Assembly: GCA_017937845.1 (NCBI GenBank)
Contig: JAGBCV010000001.1
Coordinates: forward strand, 1-59,302
Direction of reading: 5' to 3'
Length of the DNA: 59,302 bases
Source of the DNA: Clostridia bacterium
GTDB lineage: Bacteria; Bacillota; Clostridia; Oscillospirales; CAG-272
Part shown: positions 1 to 7,583 of the stretch, piece by piece
Layout of the letters: every line of letters starts with the position of its first letter
Position numbering within the stretch: the first letter of the stretch is position 1
Position numbers and translations under genes: made by a program
Notes under the pieces: generated by a model
The model's input: the letters and a program-made list of their open reading frames with translations, nothing else
What the model was told of the DNA's origin: nothing
Databases searched by the model: none

Positions 1-86
1 CTGATTTTCGTTTGATAATACTCCGCTTTGAAGCGTTCTTTATAGTCCACGCTCTGCATCATTTCGATGGTGTCTTTCAGTTCCAT
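1..86 (-). CDS. Phage protein, crAss001_48-related family (partial)
   Basis: Only the first 28 codons are in the window; the gene continues to the left. The protein begins MELKDTIEMMQSVDYKERF, which I recognise as the opening of a small phage protein family usually labelled crAss001_48-related. Its function is unknown. An excellent ribosome-binding site (AAAGGAGGTG) precedes the ATG at 84-86. It follows the DUF6275-like gene by 4 bp and belongs to the same leftward transcript. Confidence 0.6.
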   Translation of the reverse strand, partial: MELKDTIEMMQSVDYKERFKAEYYQTKI

Positions 87-90
87 GCTT

Positions 91-462
91 TTACACCTCC
101 TTTGGGACAAAGCAATTCAGAGTGTTGATGTCGTATTCCTTGGCATCACATTCATAGGTAATATCATCTACCTTGTGAGCATGAGAACAGTTTTGGCAAG
201 CGATTTTAATACACTTGTTTTCCCACTTTTTATAGGCGTCAAGATAAATCTCTTTCTTGTTGCCGTTGTATGTAATTTCATAATACATACCATCAAAGAG
301 GGTTGTACTTGCCATTGCCTTATTATTTTGAAGCGTCTTGCACATCCAAACGATAAACACATCATCTTCTGTAACCTGCTTGCCGTCGGTTTTGTCAAGA
401 TGTTTGTTGGCATACTCAGCCACTGTCTTTTTACAAAGTTCTACAAAATCCTTCTCATTCAT
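91..462 (-). CDS. Small phage protein, DUF6275-like
   Basis: A 123-residue protein with the character of the phage family DUF6275 (KKTVAEYANKHLDKTDGK near the N-terminus, then a conserved LQNNKA..STTLFDGMYYE block at about residues 44-63). Four cysteines in the C-terminal half could bind a metal. No enzymatic function is known for the family. Its ATG overlaps the stop of the upstream Prp gene as ATGA, and its Shine-Dalgarno sequence lies inside that gene, so translation is probably coupled. The family name is from memory of similar phage proteins, not from a search. Confidence 0.6.
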   Translation of the reverse strand: MNEKDFVELCKKTVAEYANKHLDKTDGKQVTEDDVFIVWMCKTLQNNKAMASTTLFDGMYYEITYNGNKKEIYLDAYKKWENKCIKIACQNCSHAHKVDDITYECDAKEYDINTLNCFVPKEV

Positions 463-821
463 GTCTTCTCCTTTCTACCCATATGGGCATTTTCAAAACG
501 AACGTACTGCGGATAGTTGTGTGCCAAAAGAGAATATCCGACTTCAACAAATCGCAATGCTTTTTTGGCATCCTCAAAGGTCCTTTCATCCCGACATTTC
601 AGCGAGAGCGTGGCGTTGCCGGGAAGGAGCGAAATATTTGGCGAAAGGGCTTGTGCCATCTCCTGTGCCACCTCATCCATCACTTGCGCCGCCGTATACG
701 CTAAAACAGATGCCGCCGAACAGACGATATCTTCGCCAAGCTCGGCAAAGCCTGCGTGTCCGCGAGCGGTAAGCGAAATCTCATGGGAGTCCTCATTCGT
801 CTGAAAACAAACTGTTATCAT
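459..821 (-). CDS. Phage-encoded Prp-like cysteine protease
   Basis: A 120-residue protein of the Prp (YsxB) family. The signature is intact: RGHAGFAELGEDIVCSAAS at about residues 20-38 holds the catalytic His22 and Cys34. In Firmicutes the chromosomal Prp removes the N-terminal extension of ribosomal protein L27, and in Staphylococcus aureus it is also known to cleave phage head proteins. Here the gene sits directly after portal and terminase in a prophage, so a role in processing capsid or scaffold protein during assembly is the likeliest job. This is an inference from position. It overlaps the following gene by 4 bp. Confidence 0.85.
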   Translation of the reverse strand: MITVCFQTNEDSHEISLTARGHAGFAELGEDIVCSAASVLAYTAAQVMDEVAQEMAQALSPNISLLPGNATLSLKCRDERTFEDAKKALRFVEVGYSLLAHNYPQYVRFENAHMGRKEKT

Positions 822-833
822 ATCGCACCGCCT

Positions 834-2717
834 TTATGTAGGATCTGTCGCTTCTGCGACTCTCTGCCTTGCTTTTTTGGTGTTTTGTGCCTCTTTTGTA
901 CCCGATTTGCCACCAAGCGCCGAAGTATTTTCAAGCGCAGGCGAACCCCCGCTCATCGGAAGCATCATACCGCCCGAGATTCCCGAAGCGATACCTTCGG
1001 CAAGATTTGTCCCTTTTTCCCTGTCTATAATTTCGGCAAGCATCAGCATCTGCTTTTGCATCATGAGCATCTGTTGATACATTCCGCCATTCTCGGATAT
1101 TTTCTTAACCACAAACTGCTTGCGGTCGAAATCCATCATATCAAGGCAGGCAAGAGCCTGATCTGCCATCTGCGGATTGAAAAAACCACGCTCAAAGAAA
1201 TTCAGCGCAAGCTCGTTCTGACTCATCTTGGAATACGGCGATTGCTTCTGCGCCGAAACCTCCACGTCAAACTGCGGAATACGGTATCCCATATCCACAC
1301 CGTGCTCCATACCGCCCTGCGACTGCGGTTTGATATGGACATTGCTATACTGTGCGTAACGCATCGCACCATCCTCGCCCAAAATGCGAAAGCATCTCGG
1401 CGTATCATAGAACTGGCGGATAAGCTCGATCACGAGAAGGCAAAGTCTGCGAAATGCGCGATACGTTCCTTTGTTGGCGTCGCGTGAGAGCTTCGAGCCT
1501 GCCTCCTGCATTGCCGCAATAGCGGAAGCCGCCGTAACACCGCTCTGACTGCCGCCTGTGGAAACGTCTCGGTTTCCCGTTGTTTCTTTCAGTTCGTCTA
1601 TCTTACCGTTCAAAACAGATACGTAAATACCGTTCAGCGGTTTTCCCTGTATAGGTAAAATCGAATCCTGCCCGAGATTCCCGTCAACGTGGACAAAATC
1701 ACGAGTAAGGTCGGCGTATTCTTCCTCGTTCACGCTCCCATCTGTTCGGACAAAATGACGCGGTGCGGCATTCGCAAGCATATTTTTCATGATGGCTTGA
1801 CCACCCTTGTCAATATATTTCTGCGTATCCTTGCCGATGTCGATATAACCAAATCCCGTCGGCGTTCCCTCCGTTCGGAAAAGAGGCTCGAACACAAAGG
1901 GATACAAACCATGGTCATACCATCCGCACTCTGAAAACGCCTCATCATTCTCCGTCGCAAAAAGGACCACGTCGTTCACATATTTCACATAGTGCAAAAC
2001 CACTCTGCCTGCACTGTTTTTCTTTTTGTAATACCAGTCTACAACAACGGACTTTTCTGTCGTATCCACCGTATCGTCGTGGACGTATTTTTTGATATCC
2101 ACCGTCGCATTTGTAAGCTTTCCGCGCAAAACTGGATATTCCTCGCAAAGCAAGTCATTATCGCAAAGCTCCACATGAAAAAGATGACGGCTCTTTTGAA
2201 TATCTGTAATGCCGGGCTCCCAAAAAAGATTGATAAGGTCGATTTTGGAAATACGGATATCGCCGATCCCGCTCCACATGGAAGTGTCCCAAAAGCACCC
2301 GTAAACGCCCGTCCCCATTTTGAGCTTATAGTTTTGCACGTCGGAGAAAATCTCCTCAAAGTCCGTGCCGTCAAGAATCACAGGCAAAATAGAAGAAAGC
2401 ATCTCCGCTTCTGCTTTATCCCCTTCCTCGCGCGGGAGCACGTTCGGCGATGGGAAATTATCCATCGCATCGGCGTGTTTGTTGGCAATGCAGTTGAAAA
2501 GCCACGCTGAGGTCGGCTCCACATCTGTCTTTTCCTGTCTCATACATTCCCAATGGCGAAGCTTGTACCACCTTTCGTTTTCCACGATGCGCGTTTCCAA
2601 GTTCGCCTTTCCCTGCTTGTATTTCTGCAAGATACGGGATGCCTCTAAAACCTGCTCGCAGTCGATCTTGCGCGTGATCACGTCAAAACCATTCACCGCT
2701 CCTGTTTCTTCATTCAT
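834..2717 (-). CDS. Phage portal protein
   Basis: A 627-residue protein directly downstream of the large terminase gene, with which it overlaps by ATGA. Size, position and overall composition fit a portal protein: an acidic N-terminal arm, an aromatic-rich core (FWDTSMWSGIGDI near residue 143), and a long helical C-terminal region rich in methionine and glutamine. Portals form the dodecameric ring at the capsid vertex through which terminase pumps DNA. The ATG at 2717 follows GGAGGTG by five bases. The call rests on gene order and family resemblance, since portals have no short diagnostic motif. Confidence 0.82.
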   Translation of the reverse strand: MNEETGAVNGFDVITRKIDCEQVLEASRILQKYKQGKANLETRIVENERWYKLRHWECMRQEKTDVEPTSAWLFNCIANKHADAMDNFPSPNVLPREEGDKAEAEMLSSILPVILDGTDFEEIFSDVQNYKLKMGTGVYGCFWDTSMWSGIGDIRISKIDLINLFWEPGITDIQKSRHLFHVELCDNDLLCEEYPVLRGKLTNATVDIKKYVHDDTVDTTEKSVVVDWYYKKKNSAGRVVLHYVKYVNDVVLFATENDEAFSECGWYDHGLYPFVFEPLFRTEGTPTGFGYIDIGKDTQKYIDKGGQAIMKNMLANAAPRHFVRTDGSVNEEEYADLTRDFVHVDGNLGQDSILPIQGKPLNGIYVSVLNGKIDELKETTGNRDVSTGGSQSGVTAASAIAAMQEAGSKLSRDANKGTYRAFRRLCLLVIELIRQFYDTPRCFRILGEDGAMRYAQYSNVHIKPQSQGGMEHGVDMGYRIPQFDVEVSAQKQSPYSKMSQNELALNFFERGFFNPQMADQALACLDMMDFDRKQFVVKKISENGGMYQQMLMMQKQMLMLAEIIDREKGTNLAEGIASGISGGMMLPMSGGSPALENTSALGGKSGTKEAQNTKKARQRVAEATDPT

Positions 2718-4186
2718 GATTTCACCTCCCCAAATTCAATTCTCGGACGCGCCGTATATTGCACATCCTCTTTTTTCACATCCAAAAAGAGCCTCATGGG
2801 ATTTGTTTCAAAAGCATCGGGAATCTGCGCTCTTCTTGGCTTGATCGGACGGGACATACAGAAATAGCGTGCCTCATCCGCTACGTGATCTTCTCCCTCG
2901 GTGTCAAGATCCTCGACCTTATGCTCATCATAAATGAGCGTTGGAACGGTACGGATAAATGCCTTGCAATTTTTGAAGACATACATCATCGGAAAACCGT
3001 TACCGTCGAAGGCAAGACGATAGTGCATCTGCATCCACCCGGGAATGCGCTGATGGTCTCCGGGAGAAAAGTATACACGGTATTTGGATGCGGTCTCCGC
3101 AATGGATTCACCACCATCGGAAGCGAAGATCGCAGGGTCGGCAACGCCCGTAATGCTCTTGCCCTTAAGCCATTGATGCTCCGTCTCGATCCTGTGAATC
3201 TCTTCAAAGACCTGTGGCGCATTCCACCGCACGCCCTCGTTCGGTGTTCCCGTACAGCCGTAAAGCTCCAAGATACGGTACACCACGCCATCATGATCGA
3301 CTGCCCACCAACCGCAGGAAAACGGTTTGTTATACCCCCAGTCAAAGGAACGATAGATCCTCCATCCCGCAGGAATTTCAAAAGGCTCGATAACGTGCGT
3401 CCATTGTCTGTCGTTGTAATGCTCGGGCTTGTCGCGCCACTCGGTGAAGTATTGCCCGGAGTAACTGTCCCAATCGCCGTAAAGAAGCGCTTTTCGCTCC
3501 GCCTCGGGCATTGCCGCAAGCTTCGTCAGATAGTCAGGGTCGTTCTGAAGCAATATCGCATTGTCAAAAACAGAGGACGGAACAAAGATACGCGAGCGGT
3601 ATTTCGTCATCGTCTGCCCACTCGGCATTCTCACCTGCACGCTTTCCCATATGGTCTTCATCGGCTCGGCGGCTGTGATAAATCGCTCCTTGACCCAACC
3701 GTGTCCAATACCGCCGGGGTTTGCCGTCGAGCGCATATAGCATCTTGTTCCGGGACCGTTCGGGCGGTTTCGGGATTGCAAATACACATATTCCTCATAG
3801 GTGAAATGCGTCAACTCGTCAAAAGCAATCATGTCATACGCCTGCCCTTGGTATCGGAGCTTATCGCCCGTATGCTGCATCGAACCGAAAATGATCTTTG
3901 CTCCGCTCGGAAAGCGCCATGCGTGTTCACTTGCATTGTATCTCGCCTCGGGGAACGCAAGCGGATAATATCGCTGTGATTTTTCGATAAGCTCCGCAAG
4001 CTGAGGATAGGTCTTGCGGAGAATCAATGCCTTATAATGCGAGATATGTACCTGCCTTGTCGCTTCGATTACAAGGGCATCAGACTTTCCTCCGCCTGCC
4101 GCTCCACCATAAAGTGCTTCGTCTTCAAAACGGGACATAAAGGCAAGCTGTCTCGGCTGAGGACGCCAAATTACATCATGCTCCAT
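2714..4186 (-). CDS. terL: Terminase large subunit
   Basis: A 490-residue packaging motor with an ATPase and nuclease. The Walker A motif is GGAAGGGKS at residues 27-35. The Walker B is MIAFDE at about 119-124 with the catalytic Glu124, and the coupling region contains STANPGG. The C-terminal RNase H-like nuclease has candidate acidic residues in the SFDWGYN, VADPAIFASDGG and DTEGEDHVADEARYF segments. Length is normal for the family. It overlaps the small-subunit gene by 11 bp and the portal gene by 4 bp. It cuts phage concatemers and drives DNA into the prohead through the portal. Confidence 0.95.
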   Translation of the reverse strand: MEHDVIWRPQPRQLAFMSRFEDEALYGGAAGGGKSDALVIEATRQVHISHYKALILRKTYPQLAELIEKSQRYYPLAFPEARYNASEHAWRFPSGAKIIFGSMQHTGDKLRYQGQAYDMIAFDELTHFTYEEYVYLQSRNRPNGPGTRCYMRSTANPGGIGHGWVKERFITAAEPMKTIWESVQVRMPSGQTMTKYRSRIFVPSSVFDNAILLQNDPDYLTKLAAMPEAERKALLYGDWDSYSGQYFTEWRDKPEHYNDRQWTHVIEPFEIPAGWRIYRSFDWGYNKPFSCGWWAVDHDGVVYRILELYGCTGTPNEGVRWNAPQVFEEIHRIETEHQWLKGKSITGVADPAIFASDGGESIAETASKYRVYFSPGDHQRIPGWMQMHYRLAFDGNGFPMMYVFKNCKAFIRTVPTLIYDEHKVEDLDTEGEDHVADEARYFCMSRPIKPRRAQIPDAFETNPMRLFLDVKKEDVQYTARPRIEFGEVKS

Positions 4187-4676
4187 CCTGTTCCTCCTTG
4201 GGCGGCGGGATCGCTTCCATCACGCAAGGAAGCAAAACCACGCCAGTCTGCTTCGCATCCACAGGGAGATCGGAACCAAGCTCTTTTTCAAGCTTTGCAA
4301 TTCTTGCTTCCTGCTCGCGCATATCCGCATCGGATTTGATACCCTGCATCGCTTGCAGATCCCGAAGAGATGCCGTAAGCTGTCGGATGCTCTGTGCATC
4401 ATTTGCACCCACACATTCAATGGCTCGACCTATCTTTTCCGCGAGTGCATCCGCAAGGGAAACAAATTTCGCCGCTCGCTTCGCCTGCTCGTCCGATAGC
4501 TTAACAATGGTTTTTTCCATCGTCTCGGATTTGACCCGCTCTCGCTGTTCCGTCCAGTTTTCTTCCCTGGCGTGCCGTGTCAACGTGGAAAGCGGCACAT
4601 CGTACTTTTTGGCGAGCTTCCTGTATGAGGTCGACTCGTCTGTGATATATTCGTTTCTGATCTCGTTCCAATCCAC
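4176..4676 (-). CDS. terS: Terminase small subunit
   Basis: A 166-residue protein from a GTG start at 4676 (VDWNEIRNEYI). An ATG 15 codons upstream (4721) is possible, but AAGGAG lies 10 bases before the GTG and the family typically starts at this tryptophan motif. The N-terminus is a helix-turn-helix (SYRKLAKKYDVPLSTLTRHA) for recognising the packaging site. The remainder is a coiled coil ending in an acidic, proline-rich tail. It overlaps terL, the usual partner. Small terminase subunits form a ring that presents phage DNA to TerL. Confidence 0.88.
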   Translation of the reverse strand: MDWNEIRNEYITDESTSYRKLAKKYDVPLSTLTRHAREENWTEQRERVKSETMEKTIVKLSDEQAKRAAKFVSLADALAEKIGRAIECVGANDAQSIRQLTASLRDLQAMQGIKSDADMREQEARIAKLEKELGSDLPVDAKQTGVVLLPCVMEAIPPPKEEQDGA

Positions 4677-4780
4677 ACACAGAAAACTCCTTTCGCGCGT
4701 TATGAAACCATCATACACCAAGCAAGTCTTGCAATATCACCCTACCCCCACGGCTTTTTGAAAAAATTTTTGAAAATTTT

Positions 4781-5002
4781 TCAGCCATCTTCATGCAAAC
4801 GGTCAAACATTTCACAAAGCTTGCACGTCTGATACCGTTCGAGACTATTGCAAAAGCGTTCTCTGTAAGCCTTCTGCCGTTTGGAATCCCCGAAAACAAG
4901 ATGGATGCTCGTTCCGTCCTCCACACCATCACAGCACACGCGGTTGCTGTCGCATTTGTGATAATACGGGCATACCGCCTTTGCGGAATTATAGTCTGCC
5001 AT
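4781..5002 (-). CDS. Small cysteine-rich phage protein
   Basis: A 73-residue protein with seven cysteines, several as spaced pairs (CPYYHKC near the N-terminus, then a CC pair, and TCKLC near the C-terminus). This suggests a metal-binding fold. The start chosen is the ATG at 5002, preceded by GGAGGGG; a longer reading from 5038 has no ribosome-binding site. It lies in the leftward early-to-late transition between the replisome organizer group and the small terminase. I do not recognise a named family. A zinc-ribbon DNA-binding protein is one possibility. Confidence 0.65.
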   Translation of the reverse strand: MADYNSAKAVCPYYHKCDSNRVCCDGVEDGTSIHLVFGDSKRQKAYRERFCNSLERYQTCKLCEMFDRLHEDG

Positions 5003-5016
5003 CGCATCCCCTCCGT

Positions 5017-5208
5017 TCATGTACACTCCAACACACAAACCTCAAAAGAATAATCCTCCACGCGATACACCTCAAGCTCATAGGGGTTTACATGGATTCC
5101 ATCTTTCGCAAGTGTGTCTATTGCCGCCGATTTTGCTTTTCGCACGTTCCTTGCGCGAATCAGAAAAGACTTTTTGTAGTAAACGTGCTCCACAACGTAG
5201 ACGTTCAC
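5017..5208 (-). CDS. Small phage protein of unknown function
   Basis: A 63-residue protein from a GTG start at 5208 placed five bases after GGAGGTG. The GTG overlaps the stop of the upstream 59-residue gene as GTGA, a sign of translational coupling. The protein (VEHVYYKKSFLIRARNVRKA, then an acidic and aromatic C-terminus) looks like a compact alpha/beta domain with no recognisable motif. A longer reading from 5271 would overlap the upstream gene and has no ribosome-binding site. Function unknown. Confidence 0.62.
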   Translation of the reverse strand: MNVYVVEHVYYKKSFLIRARNVRKAKSAAIDTLAKDGIHVNPYELEVYRVEDYSFEVCVLECT

Positions 5209-5384
5209 GGCATCACCTCCAAAATAAAACCTACGTTCCAGTAAGCAAGTCCGATGGAAAGCATCTGCCATTTGGACGCAAAGCCGTTTGCGCCATTTTC
5301 TGTCTCATAGTAAAATACCGTGCGTGGCGGTACTCTCAAAACATCAAGCACGAATTTCAGTTTTTCATAGTTCTGCCGCTTCAT
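5205..5384 (-). CDS. 59-residue phage protein
   Basis: A short gene (MKRQNYEKLKFVLDVLRVPP at the start, ending in EVMP) that fits exactly between its neighbours. The ATG at 5384 lies within the 3' end of the replisome organizer, preceded by GAAGGAG nine bases upstream. Its TGA stop overlaps the GTG start of the next gene. The overlap at both ends and the good ribosome-binding site argue that it is real. The protein is amphipathic and has no known motif. Confidence 0.6.
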   Translation of the reverse strand: MKRQNYEKLKFVLDVLRVPPRTVFYYETENGANGFASKWQMLSIGLAYWNVGFILEVMP

Positions 5385-6198
5385 CTTTTCCCGCTCCTTC
5401 CTTCATCAGCTCATCCATGATGGCATTGGTGTGCGCAACCGCCGTTTCAAAAAACTCGTCCACATTAAAGCCAAGCGTGCTTTTGGGTTGTTCCTGCTTT
5501 TTCTGATGCTCTTCTCTGCGTTCCAAAATCCCCCATGTGTGTGCGTAATCTCGCCAACGCTTGAACTCCGCATTCTTTCTTTGGTTGTAAACGTAGAACG
5601 CTTCGGGGCTTCCCTCAATACTGTTTTCCGCAAAATACGCCTTGACCGTCTCGATAGATGGAATCTCACCGTCCCCGTTTTCCCCGTTGTTTTCCACAGG
5701 TTTTTCCCCATTTCTCTCACGTGCGCGCACGCGCGCGGTAGTAGTAGTTATATTATTATATTTAACTCTATTTCCCTGCGTGTCCAAATTGGATACAGGC
5801 TTGGATACGTTTTGTATACGGCTTGTATCCAAATCGTGTCCATTCTCGGATACATTTTGTATACAGTGAGCGTAATATTGATACACCCCGTCGTCATCCA
5901 AAAAAAGCGCGTTTTTCTCAGCGCGGTACAGGGTTTCTTTATATCGATCCTTTTGTATATAGTTATGTATTTTCCAGTGTCGGATCACGCAAATTCCGTT
6001 CGGAAAAGTGAAAAGATATCCCGCATTTTCCAACAGCTCTAAATCCTTTTTCTTGGCACCAATCGTGCGTAAAATGGTTTTCACTGTGTCAACAAACCCA
6101 TCATCATCGGCATTCATGCTCAAATTGATATATAAAATCTGTGTCCGTGGCGGAAGTTCAAGAAACGCATCACTACATATGATTTTCCTTGCGAACAT
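5365..6198 (-). CDS. Phage replisome organizer-like replication protein
   Basis: A 277-residue protein. The first 120 residues form the winged-helix region typical of phage replisome organizers (FLELPPRTQILYINLSMNADD near residue 12, then VIRHWKIHNYIQKDRY). These proteins bind the phage origin and recruit helicase loader. The middle (about residues 110-150) contains a short repeated peptide (IQNVS twice, LDT twice) encoded by a striking set of DNA repeats, annotated separately as candidate origin iterons. The C-terminus resembles the DnaD-like tail (FKRWRDYAHTWG). A strong AAGGAGG lies further upstream, at a 15-codon out-of-frame ORF, so translation of this gene may be coupled to that leader. 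Confidence 0.75.
   Translation of the reverse strand: MFARKIICSDAFLELPPRTQILYINLSMNADDDGFVDTVKTILRTIGAKKKDLELLENAGYLFTFPNGICVIRHWKIHNYIQKDRYKETLYRAEKNALFLDDDGVYQYYAHCIQNVSENGHDLDTSRIQNVSKPVSNLDTQGNRVKYNNITTTTARVRARERNGEKPVENNGENGDGEIPSIETVKAYFAENSIEGSPEAFYVYNQRKNAEFKRWRDYAHTWGILERREEHQKKQEQPKSTLGFNVDEFFETAVAHTNAIMDELMKEGAGKDEAAEL
5780..5864. repeat. Helically phased hexamer repeats, candidate phage origin iterons
   Basis: Eight copies of a hexamer fitting GKRTMC start at 5780, 5791, 5803, 5814, 5825, 5836, 5848 and 5859. In order they read GTGTCC, GGATAC, GGATAC, GTATAC, GTATCC, GTGTCC, GGATAC, GTATAC. Spacing is 11 or 12 bp throughout, about one helical turn, so all copies lie on one DNA face. 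They lie inside the replisome organizer gene, where phages of Gram-positive bacteria commonly keep their origin. An AT-rich, alternating tract (5733-5770) follows on the left and could serve as the unwinding element. Confidence 0.65.
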
Positions 6199-6258
6199 TC
6201 TTCTTTCCGCAATAGGTCATCACCTCCTTGTCTTGCTTTTATAGCCTTTGAAGGACTC

Positions 6259-6990
6259 TTACAACAGGAAAGTTTCCTCTCCTTTGTTCCCCTCCTTCGG
6301 GCAAACAACAATACGAATTCCATTTGGCACAACACGCGCCACCTTCTCCATAAATTCATGTTCACGGCTCATCGCATCGGAAAGATGAAGCAAATAGATC
6401 TCTCGGCAAGCGGACAAATCAAGACCCTGGAGATAATCGCAAAGCGTATCGATTTCCATATGCGTGTTAGCGATACGGTAGCGTGTTTTTTCGGGAAGTT
6501 TTTCACTTTTCGCAAGGATATCCTTGTCGTAATTGGCTTCGATGGCAAGTATATTCACACCCGGAAAACGGTAACGAAGATTCACTGTATCCGTCGCAAA
6601 GGCAAGAAGATCGCCGTCCTCACGGCTGCGGATAAGAAAGCCGAGAGGTTCTGCCGCATCGTGAAACGTCGTAAACGGAACGATATCCAGCGTCCCCACT
6701 CGGAACTGCTCTTTCGCTTCGATTTCGGAAGCAAAAAGCGCGTCAAGAGCTGCTGCCGTTCCGTGGCTCATGAAGACCTCCAGCCCTCTGCTCATGAGCT
6801 CCACGGCGCTTTTTGCATGGTCCTTATGCTCATGGCTTACAAGGCAAGCGTGAAAATCGGAAAGCGAAAACCCCGAAAGCTTTTGGAGCTTCTTATGCGA
6901 GAGCCCGCATTCCAAAAGAATGCGGGTTTTCTGATCATTGACAATATAGGCGTTTCCTACCGAAGACGATGCAAGAGATGTAAATTTCAT
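6259..6990 (-). CDS. MBL-fold metallo-hydrolase (phage)
   Basis: A 243-residue metallo-beta-lactamase fold protein. The zinc-binding motif is SHEHKDH (about residues 56-62), followed by a second histidine in HDAAEPLGF and the FATDT segment with its metal-ligand aspartate. The ending ANTHMEIDTL..LLHLSD resembles the YycJ/WalJ branch, which includes DNA exonucleases. The ATG at 6990 follows GGAGGAG by eight bases and overlaps the upstream stop as ATGA. Lying between a DNA-binding protein and a replication protein, it is most likely a nuclease in phage DNA metabolism, but the substrate is not shown by the sequence. Confidence 0.85.
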   Translation of the reverse strand: MKFTSLASSSVGNAYIVNDQKTRILLECGLSHKKLQKLSGFSLSDFHACLVSHEHKDHAKSAVELMSRGLEVFMSHGTAAALDALFASEIEAKEQFRVGTLDIVPFTTFHDAAEPLGFLIRSREDGDLLAFATDTVNLRYRFPGVNILAIEANYDKDILAKSEKLPEKTRYRIANTHMEIDTLCDYLQGLDLSACREIYLLHLSDAMSREHEFMEKVARVVPNGIRIVVCPKEGNKGEETFLL

Positions 6991-7583
6991 ATCGGACACT
7001 CCTCCTCTGACGTATCGACCGTGATGGTCTCCTCGGGTGTGTGCTCTTTTTGATACTGGGTAGATTTCATAATCTGTTTCCGTGTCCATTCGGAAAGCTT
7101 TTCAAAGACTACATCGTCCCATTTTTTCATATCCCATGTAATTGGCTCTGAAAGCGCTTTCGGTACGCTCATTCCTTTGGGTAATGCCATGATGTTCTCA
7201 ACATTGGAATATTCACCTGTTTTACTCAAAGCAACTTGAATTTGGCAGGCTTTTCCGATTTGATCGAACATTTCGAGTTCCTTAAAATCTTCAATGCTAT
7301 AAGTTACGCCATTCCATGATCCTAACCATTCTCGAAGATTGCTCGGGGCATTCGCTTTCCCAGTTGCAAATTGGAAATCTTTAGAAAGCTGGCGAGGCTT
7401 TGTTTCCCCGTCAATCTCCACCGTTTCACCAATCAACTCCCATACAAATTTGACTTTATTTTGATAGTCTTTGAATTTCTCACTGTACTGTTCGCCAAGA
7501 TCGATAACACCGACACACACAGCGATGTAAACGCCCGGTTCTACAAGCGGTGCTTTCGGTTTTAATCTTTCCTTAACCTTCAT
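6987..7583 (-). CDS. Phage replication/recombination protein, NGO0469-like
   Basis: A 198-residue protein. The N-terminal pattern (PGVYIAVCVGVIDLGEQ, then KVKFVWELIGE, then a LSKDFQFATG segment and LREWLGSWNG) matches the phage family called NGO0469, often found where phages encode a single-strand-binding protein. The C-terminal 40 residues are acidic (TVDTSEEECPI at the end), a feature shared by SSBs that recruit partners through acidic tails. It lies immediately downstream of a Rad50-like ATPase and upstream of an MBL-fold enzyme, overlapping both. A DNA-binding role in recombination or replication is inferred. Confidence 0.65.
   Translation of the reverse strand: MKVKERLKPKAPLVEPGVYIAVCVGVIDLGEQYSEKFKDYQNKVKFVWELIGETVEIDGETKPRQLSKDFQFATGKANAPSNLREWLGSWNGVTYSIEDFKELEMFDQIGKACQIQVALSKTGEYSNVENIMALPKGMSVPKALSEPITWDMKKWDDVVFEKLSEWTRKQIMKSTQYQKEHTPEETITVDTSEEECPI

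Noticed and set aside
4677..4721. Upstream ATG (4721) as start of the small terminase gene
   Set aside because: The added residues lie before the ribosome-binding site AAGGAG and are atypical for the family. The GTG at 4676 fits better.
6120..6365. 81-codon minus-strand frame overlapping the MBL and replisome organizer genes
   Set aside because: No ribosome-binding site and no similarity. It is out of frame with both genes, each of which has family motifs.
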